Shown piece after piece: positions 52,401 to 59,474 of a stretch of 64,000 nt of DNA. This DNA comes from Catenuloplanes indicus (GTDB lineage Bacteria > Actinomycetota > Actinomycetes > Mycobacteriales > Micromonosporaceae). The stretch covers positions 992,001 through 1,056,000 of the forward strand of contig NZ_JAUSUZ010000001.1 in NCBI RefSeq assembly GCF_030813715.1, written 5' to 3'. Below the pieces are notes generated by a model. It saw only the letters and a program-made list of their open reading frames with translations. It had not been told where the DNA came from and ran no database searches. The position numbers and the translations under genes were made by a program. Position 1 is the first letter of the stretch. Every line of letters starts with the position of its first letter.

Positions 52401-55400
52401 CACCATCGACGAGTCCGGCCGAGCCACCACCACGACCGACGCGCGAGGCAACGTCACGACGATCGAGTACACGCCGGCGAAGGGTGGGCCGGTCACGTCG
52501 GTGAAGAGCACGAACGCGCTGAAATGGTCGACCACGGTCGCGAAGAGCCCCTGGTGGGGCACGACGACGAGCACGGCGGACCCCAACGGGCGGGTCTCCA
52601 CCGCCCGGTACGACGCGCTCGGCCGGGTGTCGGCGGTCTGGGAGGCCGGCTGGGCGGATCCGAGCAAGCCGTCCGCGCGGTACACCTACACCTACGCCGC
52701 CGATCGGAACGCGTACCCGTACACGAGGACGGAGACGCTGAACTCGTCGGGCAACTACCTGGTCTCGTACGACATCGTCGACGGTTTCCTCCGGGCCCGG
52801 CAGACCCAGACCGCCCCGGCCAGCGGCACTGGCCGGGTGGTCTCCGACACGCTCTACGACGAGTGGGGCCGGGTCAGCGCCGCCTATGGCTCCCATCTGG
52901 AGAAGGACGCGCCCTCCGGCGTGCACTGGGGGGACCCGGAATGGTCGATCCCGTCGGTCACCCGCACGGTCTACGACCTCAGCGGGCGCGCCACCGACAG
53001 CATCTTCCTCTCCGGTGACGACAGGACGAATCTGGTGGAGAAGTGGCGCAGCCACACCGGCTACGGCGGCGACCGCACCACGGTGACGCCCGCTCGCGGC
53101 GGGACGCCGACCACGACGCTCACGGACCTCCAGGGCCGAACCATCGAACTACGGCAGCACACGACCGCCGCCGGCATCGCCGGCGCGTACGTGGCCACGA
53201 CATACACCTACGACCGCAAGAGCCGCCTGGTGAAGGTGACCGACCCGGCCGGTAACGCGTGGACGTACGGATACGACATCAAGGGCCGCAAGGTGACCGC
53301 CACCGACCCCGACCACGGCCTGACGACCACGGCCTACAACGCGTACGACGACGTGGTCAGTACCACGGACGCGCGCGGCGAGGTGCTGGCCTACTCCTAC
53401 GACTCGCTCGGCCGGAAGACCGGGCTCTTCGACGACTCGGCCAACGGCGCCAAGCGCGCCGAATGGATCTACGACAAGATCCCGAACGGCGGTCCGACGC
53501 TGCGCGGCGTACTGACACAGTCGGTCCGGTACGACAACGGCAACGCGTACCGGACCTCGGTGCTCGGCTTCAACACCCGCTACCAGCCGACCTCGGTGGA
53601 CTACGTCATCCCGGCGGCCGCCGAGGGCTCGCTCGGCGGGTCGTACCTGTTCGCCTACCAGTACGCGGCGGAGGACGGCACGCCGACCGCCATCACCTAT
53701 CCGGCGGCGGGCAGTCTCACCACGGAGAAGGTGACCACCACCTACGACACCGTTTCCGGCCTGCCGGTGACGCTGGTCAGCAACCTCGCGGGCGGTACCG
53801 GCAGCTACGTCACGAAACAGGAGTACACCGCGTTCGGCGAACCGACCCTGTCCCAGCGCATGTTCGCCACCGGTGTGTACGTCGAGAGCACGAACTCGTA
53901 CTGGGATGACGGGACCCGCCGTTTCAAGGGCACCAAGGTGCTCACCGAGACCGGCGCCCGCACGGTCGTGGACAGCACGTACCAGTGGGACCCGGCCGGC
54001 AACATCGAGCGGATCGCGGACACACCGGCGACCGGCGCGGCCGACACGCAGTGTTTCACCTACGACACCGTCAAGCGCCTCACCGCGGCATGGACGCCGA
54101 AGTCCGGTGTGCCCTGCGGCACCGCACCGAGCACGGCCGGCCTGGGCGGCCCGGCGCCGTACTGGACCGAGTGGACGTTCGACTCGATCGGTAACCGGAC
54201 GACCGAGACGCAGCGCGCCGCAGCCGGCACCTCCACCACCACCTACGCGGTCCCGCCGTCCGGGGCGGACTCGGTCCGCCCGCACTCGGTAGCGAGCACC
54301 CGCACCGTCACCTCCGGCGTCGCGGCGCCGGCCGACCGCACCTACGGATACGACGCCGCGGGCAACACGATCAGCCGGCCCGGCGTGACCGGCACACAAG
54401 CCGTCACCTGGGACGCCGAGAACCGCGTGCAACGCACCGTCGAGGGGAACACCACCACCTCGTACGTGTACGACACCGAGGGCACCCGGCTGATCCGCCG
54501 GGACGGCACCGGCCGAACGCTGTACCTGCCCGGCATGGAGGTCCGTCTGCAGCCGGACGGCGCCAAGGTCGCCACCCGCTACTACAGCTTCGGCGGCCAG
54601 ACGGTCGCATCCCGCACCACCGATCAGATCGCCGGGCTCACCTGGCTGTACAACGATCACCAGGGCACCCAGGGCGTCTCCGTCACGGCCGGCCCGCAGA
54701 CCGTGTCGATCCGGCGGCAGAGCCCGTACAGCGGGACGCGTGGCGCCGCGGTGACCTGGCCGAACGGCAAGGGCTTCGTCGGCGGGGACCTCGATCCGAC
54801 CGGTCTGACCCACATCGGGGCACGCGAGTACGACCCGGCCCTGGGCCGGTTCATCTCCGTCGACCCGATCATGGACCTGGAGGATCCACAGCAATGGCAC
54901 GGGTACGCCTACGCCAACAACAGTCCGGTCACCTCGTCCGATCCGACCGGGCTGCGGACCGACTACTTCGACCCGCCGCCGTGCTCCGCCTCGCTCTGCG
55001 GGAAGCCGGAGAACAAGTCCGGCTGCGAGGGCAGCGCCTGCCCGAAGACCACCACACTGTCGTGCCAGAGCGCCGGCGCCGACCTCAACGGCAGCTACAA
55101 CGGCTCCTACGGCTGTCCCGTCGATGACACGGACTACTCCTACCTGTCGCTGGACCGGCTGGTGCAGCTCTGCGGAGCAGACGTGAACGTCGCCGCGTGC
55201 AGCGTCAAGGGGCAGGCGGAGGACGGCGTCCGGGAATGGAAGGCGCTCGCCTGTTGGCTGGGCAGCGCGGTCGGCAAGGACACCAGCCTCTCCTGCCCGC
55301 TGATGCATCACTACGCGGAGGGCAGCGGCGAGGACTGGACGGTCGACATCAAGGACCTGATGGCGGCACCGGAGTTCAGCGAGTCGGTGCAGCAGTCGAT

Positions 55401-55758
55401 CGACGAGGTCGCCAAGGCCGGCATCTACAAGTGTGCGGCGCCGCCGTGTGTCTACACCTTCGACACCGGCTGGGCGGCGACGTCCTTCGAGGAGGAGCGC
55501 AGCGCGGATCTGTACTTCGGCTACCGCGGGTTCACCTACCAGCTGCGCGGAACGGTGACCGCCTACATCGACCCGGTCAACAAGGGATGGAAGACTTCGG
55601 GGAACTATACGGTGTCCGCGTACAAGGCGTGGAACTTCGACGAGGGCGAGGCGCTGATGAAGGTCGTCACCTTCGACGGAGCGTCGAAGGCGGCCGGCAT
55701 CGGCATCGCCCGTGAGTTCGCCGTGGTCGGCGTGAATTCGCCGCAGTACGGCTGGTAG
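49420..55758 (+). CDS. Large secreted RHS/YD-repeat protein with variable C-terminal tail
   Basis: 2112 residues. Signal peptide (about 1-38, ending AAAQP). The N-terminal region of about 450 residues includes a SpvB/TcdB-like entry (VLQLDYSSASVDGRTSASNNQPSWLGEGF). Many YD repeats follow at about 1000-1700 (YTYDRKSRLVKVTDPAGN, YGYDIKGRKVTATDPDHG, YAYDSLGRKTG-type). The RHS core is at about 1700-1843 (WLYNDHQGTQGVSV, GLTHIGAREYDPALGRFISVDPI, YAYANNSPVTSSDPTGL). After it, residues 1844-2112 are unique: a Cys-rich part of about 180 residues with at least ten Cys, then a Tyr/aromatic-rich beta-like end (FGYRGFTYQLRGTVTAYID). No known nuclease or protease motif is seen. RHS shells usually encapsulate a toxin, and the gene 7 bp downstream fits an immunity role. 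Confidence 0.93.
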   Translation: MRFRSMAPGRLTSRPARLLAVAMAAAVSALLPAFPAAAQPAPAQAHLEGQRVAISRTGAEALPGGIPVRDTSSVDLPDPVWPGAGATTAVVPASGASTVTAAGLPVSLSRADDALPASVGVEVLDRQAVPEPLRDGVVLRVGGKHATATGTAEVAVDYRSFAHAYGADWGSRLRLWRLPECALTTPDRPGCSPVALDSVNDPATGTVTAAATVQPTGTNRPANSRAELAGDTAPARTTGTLLMVAAAPDGPSGDFTVTSLAASSTWSAGGNSGGFTWSYGMDTPPVHAGPQPVLQLDYSSASVDGRTSASNNQPSWLGEGFGMETGFIERQYIGCSEDTDDGANNGESTVTGDLCWRTDNATVSFQGSSTELIHEKGKGWHGRSEAGWKIERLDDTTNGDNDNEYWKLTGTDGTQYFFGRNVLPGQADTTKSVYTVPVYGNHSGEKCHRATFADSVCDQAWRWNLDYIVDPHGNTSSYWYEPERNQYATLATSSKTVDYVRGGTLTRIDYGTWDRGAGDRSVTPAAQVTFKTEDRCLSSCNTHDPNQWPDVPWEAECALDATSCGTNYSPTFWSTKRLGKITTQVWNTAVSPAAWQPVTSWTFTHTFPDPHDGSSAGLWLDSIVKTGLVGDAITMPPVTFDATPMPNRVLTSTNQSNSWQRLTRITTETGAFTDIEYTLPDCRTGDLPSSPQDNTRRCYPVIGPDPYDADGPDITEWWHKYLVTKVIENDTPIDDHRSPSIVTTYTYHGDPYWAYADDDGFTKPKRRTWNQFRGYETVDTRVGSGAAKTLSRTTYLRGLDGRVSKASLGEDVTDEEAFAGAVRETTVYNGTTDKPVSTTVNVPWRSDPTASRTINKDTVHARFTGTRVSYRGEAVGTGWRTGRTETTREGVHGTVIQVQDDGDLAVTGDETCTVTAYHRNTERHIVSLPKQVTTTALPCDRKVATPDDIVSDVRSYYDGAGDFGTLPTRGTVTRTESMSGWTVAGTQWQTVSASTIDESGRATTTTDARGNVTTIEYTPAKGGPVTSVKSTNALKWSTTVAKSPWWGTTTSTADPNGRVSTARYDALGRVSAVWEAGWADPSKPSARYTYTYAADRNAYPYTRTETLNSSGNYLVSYDIVDGFLRARQTQTAPASGTGRVVSDTLYDEWGRVSAAYGSHLEKDAPSGVHWGDPEWSIPSVTRTVYDLSGRATDSIFLSGDDRTNLVEKWRSHTGYGGDRTTVTPARGGTPTTTLTDLQGRTIELRQHTTAAGIAGAYVATTYTYDRKSRLVKVTDPAGNAWTYGYDIKGRKVTATDPDHGLTTTAYNAYDDVVSTTDARGEVLAYSYDSLGRKTGLFDDSANGAKRAEWIYDKIPNGGPTLRGVLTQSVRYDNGNAYRTSVLGFNTRYQPTSVDYVIPAAAEGSLGGSYLFAYQYAAEDGTPTAITYPAAGSLTTEKVTTTYDTVSGLPVTLVSNLAGGTGSYVTKQEYTAFGEPTLSQRMFATGVYVESTNSYWDDGTRRFKGTKVLTETGARTVVDSTYQWDPAGNIERIADTPATGAADTQCFTYDTVKRLTAAWTPKSGVPCGTAPSTAGLGGPAPYWTEWTFDSIGNRTTETQRAAAGTSTTTYAVPPSGADSVRPHSVASTRTVTSGVAAPADRTYGYDAAGNTISRPGVTGTQAVTWDAENRVQRTVEGNTTTSYVYDTEGTRLIRRDGTGRTLYLPGMEVRLQPDGAKVATRYYSFGGQTVASRTTDQIAGLTWLYNDHQGTQGVSVTAGPQTVSIRRQSPYSGTRGAAVTWPNGKGFVGGDLDPTGLTHIGAREYDPALGRFISVDPIMDLEDPQQWHGYAYANNSPVTSSDPTGLRTDYFDPPPCSASLCGKPENKSGCEGSACPKTTTLSCQSAGADLNGSYNGSYGCPVDDTDYSYLSLDRLVQLCGADVNVAACSVKGQAEDGVREWKALACWLGSAVGKDTSLSCPLMHHYAEGSGEDWTVDIKDLMAAPEFSESVQQSIDEVAKAGIYKCAAPPCVYTFDTGWAATSFEEERSADLYFGYRGFTYQLRGTVTAYIDPVNKGWKTSGNYTVSAYKAWNFDEGEALMKVVTFDGASKAAGIGIAREFAVVGVNSPQYGW

Positions 55759-55765
55759 GAGAAGC

Positions 55766-56311
55766 ATGTCCAGCGCCGTGACGACGGTCCGGAAACACCG
55801 TTGGTGGGTCGCCACCGGTGCGGCTGTTCTAGCCGCCGTCACGGCGCTGCTGGTGACCGTGGGACCGTTCGGCCGCCCGGCCGACCCACGGGCCTATCCG
55901 GGGGATGACGGCGGCATCACGCTCGATGCCGGTCTCGCCGAGGCCGGTATCGAGGTGCCGGATTGCCTGCGTAACGGCGAACTCCGCTACGCGTTGCACC
56001 CGGACCGGGAGCACATCCGCGTTCATCTACGGCTGTCCGGGCCGGTCGACTGCCTCGACACCTTCCTGACGCTCAACGACTATGCCGATGTGCTGGGCGA
56101 GAGGCGGATCACCGACCGGCCGGAGAAGGTTCCGCAGACCGCGCCGGAGTGGATGAGCGCCGACCCGGCGCGTGAGTTCGGCTGGAAGGCAGACCCCGGC
56201 CGCCGGGTCCATCTCTTCCAGGGCGGGCTGCCGTACTCGGTCGACGTGGTGGCACAGCAGACCGCGAACGGGACGTACCTGGCGTACGTCTACGCCTTCT
56301 ACGGCCACTGA
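55766..56311 (+). CDS. Membrane-anchored protein, candidate immunity partner of the RHS tail
   Basis: 181 residues. One membrane span at about 13-33 (WWVATGAAVLAAVTALLVTVG), then an extracytoplasmic domain of about 145 residues (IEVPDCLRNGELRYALHPDREHIRVHLRLSG...). It contains two cysteines that could pair. ATG 55766 lies 7 bp after the RHS stop and the ribosome site (taggaga) overlaps that stop, so the two are translated together. No family recognised. Position, size and exported topology fit an immunity protein acting outside the membrane (inference). Confidence 0.75.
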   Translation: MSSAVTTVRKHRWWVATGAAVLAAVTALLVTVGPFGRPADPRAYPGDDGGITLDAGLAEAGIEVPDCLRNGELRYALHPDREHIRVHLRLSGPVDCLDTFLTLNDYADVLGERRITDRPEKVPQTAPEWMSADPAREFGWKADPGRRVHLFQGGLPYSVDVVAQQTANGTYLAYVYAFYGH

Positions 56312-56318
56312 GCACACG

Positions 56319-56585
56319 GTGTTCCTGACGGACTGGCGGGCCTGCGCGGGCAGTGCGGTCACCGGCGCACTGGTGTTCGCCGGCTTGCTGGCCGGGACGG
56401 TGGCCGAGGCGTCGCCGTGGCACGGCACGCTGCTCATCGCGCTCGCCGCGCTGCTCGGCCGGGGTGCCCACCGCTGGCAGCGGTCCGGCCGGCCGGACAC
56501 GCTCACGTCACCGGCGCGAACGCGGCCAGCGCGAAGTCCGTGTCCCGGCCGGCGCAGGCGACCGCGTGACCGCCGCCGAGGTTGA
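56319..56585 (+). CDS. Possible small two-span membrane protein
   Basis: Starting GTG 56319, the frame gives TDWRACAGSAVTGALVFAGLLAGTVAEASPWHGTLLIALAALLGRG: two hydrophobic helices, then an Arg-rich end that runs 83 bp into the convergent decarboxylase fragment. It follows the candidate immunity gene by 7 bp, so it may be a third member of that locus. The Arg-rich end is probably an artefact of lost 3' sequence. Uncertain. Confidence 0.35.
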   Translation: MFLTDWRACAGSAVTGALVFAGLLAGTVAEASPWHGTLLIALAALLGRGAHRWQRSGRPDTLTSPARTRPARSPCPGRRRRPRDRRRG

Positions 56586-57040
56586 CGGCCGGGACCGGCA
56601 CGTGCAGCCGGGAGCGGAGCACCGCGGCGAACGCCATCGCCTCCCGCAGGCACGCCTCGAACACCCGGAAGCGGCTGAGCTGATGCCCGATTGCGCAGTC
56701 CAGGCCGGCCAGCACCAGGGTGGGGGCGTCCACGACCGCGCGGGCGGCGGCGAGCGCGGACGAGGAGCCCAGCCGCACGCCGTACCGGCGGCGGCGCGGG
56801 TCCGCGGTGGACGGCAGAACGCGCAGATGCACGCGCTGGCCGGCCGGTGCACGGCCCGCGATCGCGGCGACCTCGGCGGCCGAACCGGCCACGACCGCGG
56901 CGCCGCAGGCGAACGCGGCCTCGAGCGGGGTCAGCGACGTGGTGCCGCCGCCGCACAGCACGAGACGCCCGGCCGGGAAGCCGGCCAGCAGCGCGGTACG
57001 CAGCGCGTCTGCCGAACCGGCGTAGCAGCCCCGCTCCGGC
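56503..57040 (-). pseudogene. Fragment of a fold-III PLP decarboxylase (LysA/ornithine decarboxylase type)
   Basis: The frame reads GCYAGSADALRTALLAGFPA, LVLCGGGTT, LEAAFACGAAVVAGSAAEVAAIAG, QRVHLRVLPSTADPRRRRYG, LDCAIGHQLSRFRVF, AVNLGGGHAVACAG. This is the alanine-racemase-like barrel of diaminopimelate or ornithine decarboxylases, with the usual order of segments. The PLP-lysine N-terminal part and the whole C-terminal beta domain are missing. Both ends are lost, so it is non-functional. Base composition is like its neighbours. Confidence 0.7.
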
Positions 57041-57210
57041 CATCCACCGGCCGCTGCCGGCGGTCAGTCCCGCCTTCGCGCTGTCCCGTTGACGCTTTCC
57101 GCAATAAGCGGAGGGGTTGCCGCAAGATCTGGCGCGGATCGCGCTCCGGGCGTGGGGATATCGGTCCCGGACAGCCGATCGGCTGCCGCTTTTCGCACAG
57201 GAGGAACGGC

Positions 57211-57945
57211 ATGAGCGGCAAGACCCGCATAGCCCTGGTCACCGGTGGGTCCGGTGGCATCGGCCGGGTGGTGGCCACCCGGCTCGCCGCGGACGGCATG
57301 ACCGTCGTGGTGCACTACGCCGGGAACCCGGCGCCCGCGGAGGAGGTGGCCAAGGAGATCGCCGGCGCCGGCGGCTCGGCCGTGACGCTCCAGGCCGACG
57401 TCACCGAGCCGGAGCGGGTACGGGAGCTGTTCGACGCGGTCGAGCAGCAGTTCGGCGGCGTGGACGTGGTGGTCAACACGGCCGGCGTCATGATCCTCAA
57501 GCCGGTGACCGAGCTGGACGTCGACGACCTCGACCGGATGCTGCGGCTCAACGTACGCGGCGCGTTCCTGGTCAGCCAGGAGGCGGCCCGGCGGCTGCGC
57601 GCCGGCGGTGCACTGATCAATTTCGCGACGACGGTCCGGAAGCTGGCGCTGCCGACCTACGCCGGGTACGCCGCCAGTAAGGCCGCGGTCGAGGCGCTGA
57701 CCCCGATCCTGGCCAAGGAACTGCGCGGCCGGGACGTCACGGTCAACGCGGTCGCGCCTGGCCCGACCGCCACGCCGTTCTTCTTCAAGGGCAAGCCGCA
57801 GGAGGTCATCGACCAGATGTCCAAGGCCGCGCCGCTGGAGCGGCTGGGCGAGCCCGCCGACGCCGCCGAGGCCGTCGCGTTCCTGGCCGGGCCGGCCCGC
57901 TGGGTCAACGGCCAGACCGTCTTCGTCAACGGAGGAGTCATCTGA
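57211..57945 (+). CDS. SDR-family oxidoreductase
   Basis: 244 residues. VTGGSGGIGRVVATRLA cofactor motif, NTAGVM, catalytic Ser replaced by Thr/Ala context in LINFATTVRKLALPTYAGYAASKAAVE (Tyr and Lys present, usual Ser position reads Thr). C-terminal FLAGPARWVNGQTVFVNGG. Ribosome site aggagg. The stop overlaps the start of the next SDR gene by one base, so both are translationally coupled and may act in one conversion. Confidence 0.92.
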   Translation: MSGKTRIALVTGGSGGIGRVVATRLAADGMTVVVHYAGNPAPAEEVAKEIAGAGGSAVTLQADVTEPERVRELFDAVEQQFGGVDVVVNTAGVMILKPVTELDVDDLDRMLRLNVRGAFLVSQEAARRLRAGGALINFATTVRKLALPTYAGYAASKAAVEALTPILAKELRGRDVTVNAVAPGPTATPFFFKGKPQEVIDQMSKAAPLERLGEPADAAEAVAFLAGPARWVNGQTVFVNGGVI

Positions 57946-58832
57946 TGAGCAGGACCGTCATCGTCACCGGCGCGTCGAGCGGATTCGGCGCGATGATCAC
58001 CCGGGCGCTGGCCGGCGCGGGCCACGTCGTCTACGCCGGTATGCGGGAGACCACCGGACGCAACGCGCCGGCCGTGGCCGAGCTGGCCGAGTGGTCGGGC
58101 GCGCACGGCGTACCGGCGCAGGCAATTGACCTTGATGTGTCCGACCAGGCGTCGGTCGACGCCGCGGTCGCGCGGGTCGTGGCGGAGCGGGGCGGCGTCG
58201 ACGTGGTCGTGCACAACGCCGGGCACATGACGCTCGGACCGGTCGAGGCGTTCACCGTGGAGCAGATCGCCGCGATCTACGACACCAACGTGCTGTCCAC
58301 CCAGCGGGTCAACCGCGCGGTCCTGCCGCACATGCGCCGGCAGCGCGACGGCCTGCTGGTGTGGATCGGCTCGTCCAGCGCGCGCGGCGGCACGCCCCCG
58401 TGGCTCGGCCCGTACTTCGCCGCGAAGGCGGCCGAGGACTCGCTCGCGGTCAGCATCGCGGCCGAGGTCGCGCGGTTCGGGATCGACTCGACGATCGTGG
58501 TGCCGGGCTCGTTCACCACCGGCACGAACCACTACGCGCACGCCGGTCACCCGGGCGACGAGACGACCGCCAAGGAGTACGACCAGCTGTACGGCGACAT
58601 GGACGCCCTGCTGGCGCGGCAGGCCGGGCTGTCACCGGCGGACGCGGACCCGGGCGAGGTGGCCCGGCAGGTCGCCGCGCTGGTGGACCTGCCGAAGGGC
58701 CGGCGCCCGTTCCGGGTCTACATCGACCCGGCGCAGGACGGCGCCGAGGAGGTCTTCCGCGTCGGCGACCGCATCCGCCGCGACTTCTACCGCACGCTCG
58801 GCTTCGAGGACCTGCTCCGCCCGGCGACCTGA
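57945..58832 (+). CDS. SDR-family oxidoreductase
   Basis: 295 residues. VTGASSGFGAMITRALAG motif, HNAGHM, catalytic Ser in WIGSSSARGG and Tyr/Lys in YFAAKAAEDSLA, plus a long C-terminal extension (PADADPGEVARQVAALVDLPKGRRPFRVYIDP). ATG overlaps the TGA of the previous SDR gene. A strong hairpin ends the transcript. Substrates unknown. Confidence 0.92.
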   Translation: MSRTVIVTGASSGFGAMITRALAGAGHVVYAGMRETTGRNAPAVAELAEWSGAHGVPAQAIDLDVSDQASVDAAVARVVAERGGVDVVVHNAGHMTLGPVEAFTVEQIAAIYDTNVLSTQRVNRAVLPHMRRQRDGLLVWIGSSSARGGTPPWLGPYFAAKAAEDSLAVSIAAEVARFGIDSTIVVPGSFTTGTNHYAHAGHPGDETTAKEYDQLYGDMDALLARQAGLSPADADPGEVARQVAALVDLPKGRRPFRVYIDPAQDGAEEVFRVGDRIRRDFYRTLGFEDLLRPAT

Positions 58833-58838
58833 GCGCAC

Positions 58839-58875
58839 GCCGGCTTCGGGGCTCCCCGGTGTCCCCGAAGCCGGC
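58839..58875. terminator. Bidirectional hairpin terminator
   Basis: gccggcttcgggg (58839-58851), 11-nt loop, ccccgaagccggc (58863-58875), perfect 13-bp stem between convergent genes; no T-run. Confidence 0.85.
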
Positions 58876-58883
58876 CGGCGGCG

Positions 58884-59462
58884 TCACGCGGTCTTCGGGG
58901 ACCAGTGCGGGTCGCGGCCGGCGAACGCGACGAGCCGGTCCAGCACCGGCGCGTCCGGCGCGACCGGGAACTCCGGGCCGAACGCCATGCCCGGCCCGCG
59001 CCACTCCGGCTTGATCACCTGGCGGTAGAACGCGAGCGCGTGCTCGCAGGTGCCGTCGTCCGGCTGCCAGCGCTGCCCGGTGGCGCGGGCCAGGTCCCAG
59101 CCGTGCGTGACCGCCTCGATGAGCAGCATGTCCACCACCGTGGCGCCGGGGAACGAGCCGCCCAGGTGCGGCACGTGCACGATCGTCGTCGATACACCGG
59201 CGTCCAGGGCGGAGCGCAGCGTGGCCGACAGCCGCGGTATGACGGCGTCCAGATCGTCCGGCCCGGCGTAACCGTGCGGGTCGGCGCCCCGCTCCTCGGC
59301 GTCCGGGTCGCGGAACGCGGACTCGAAATAGGACAGGCCGCCGGTGAGGTGCCGCCGGACCGCCCACACGTCGAAGTCGCCGGCCGGCGTCGGCAGCGTG
59401 AGCTGCTCCGGCGTGTTTCCGGCCGCCACCCGCGCCAGATCGTCGAGAATGCGAAGAATCAT
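58884..59462 (-). CDS. DinB-like maleylpyruvate isomerase family protein (TIGR03086 type)
   Basis: 192 residues. DFDVWAVRRHLTGGLSYFESAF at the N-terminus and the later HGWDLARATG (His/Asp metal ligands) place it in the mycothiol-dependent DinB superfamily, related at fold level to the protein at 5051. ATG 59462 is set by TAGGAT 6 nt upstream; the TAG of that box is the stop codon of the upstream hydrolase gene. Confidence 0.85.
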   Translation of the reverse strand: MILRILDDLARVAAGNTPEQLTLPTPAGDFDVWAVRRHLTGGLSYFESAFRDPDAEERGADPHGYAGPDDLDAVIPRLSATLRSALDAGVSTTIVHVPHLGGSFPGATVVDMLLIEAVTHGWDLARATGQRWQPDDGTCEHALAFYRQVIKPEWRGPGMAFGPEFPVAPDAPVLDRLVAFAGRDPHWSPKTA

Positions 59463-59468
59463 GGCGCA

Positions 59469-59474
59469 ATCCTA
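59469..59474 (-). promoter_or_regulatory. Leaderless -10 box TAGGAT overlapping a stop codon
   Basis: Minus strand TAGGAT, tgcgcc (6 nt), ATG 59462. Its first three bases are the stop of the CocE-type gene. Confidence 0.65.

Noticed and set aside
49738-53055. 1105-codon minus-strand frame under the RHS gene
   Set aside because: Antisense open frame caused by high GC; composition is shadow-like and the RHS frame is certain.
49420-55758. Known nuclease or deaminase toxin in the RHS tail
   Set aside because: No HNH, GIY-YIG, restriction-like or deaminase (HxE...CxxC) motif could be found in residues 1844-2112.
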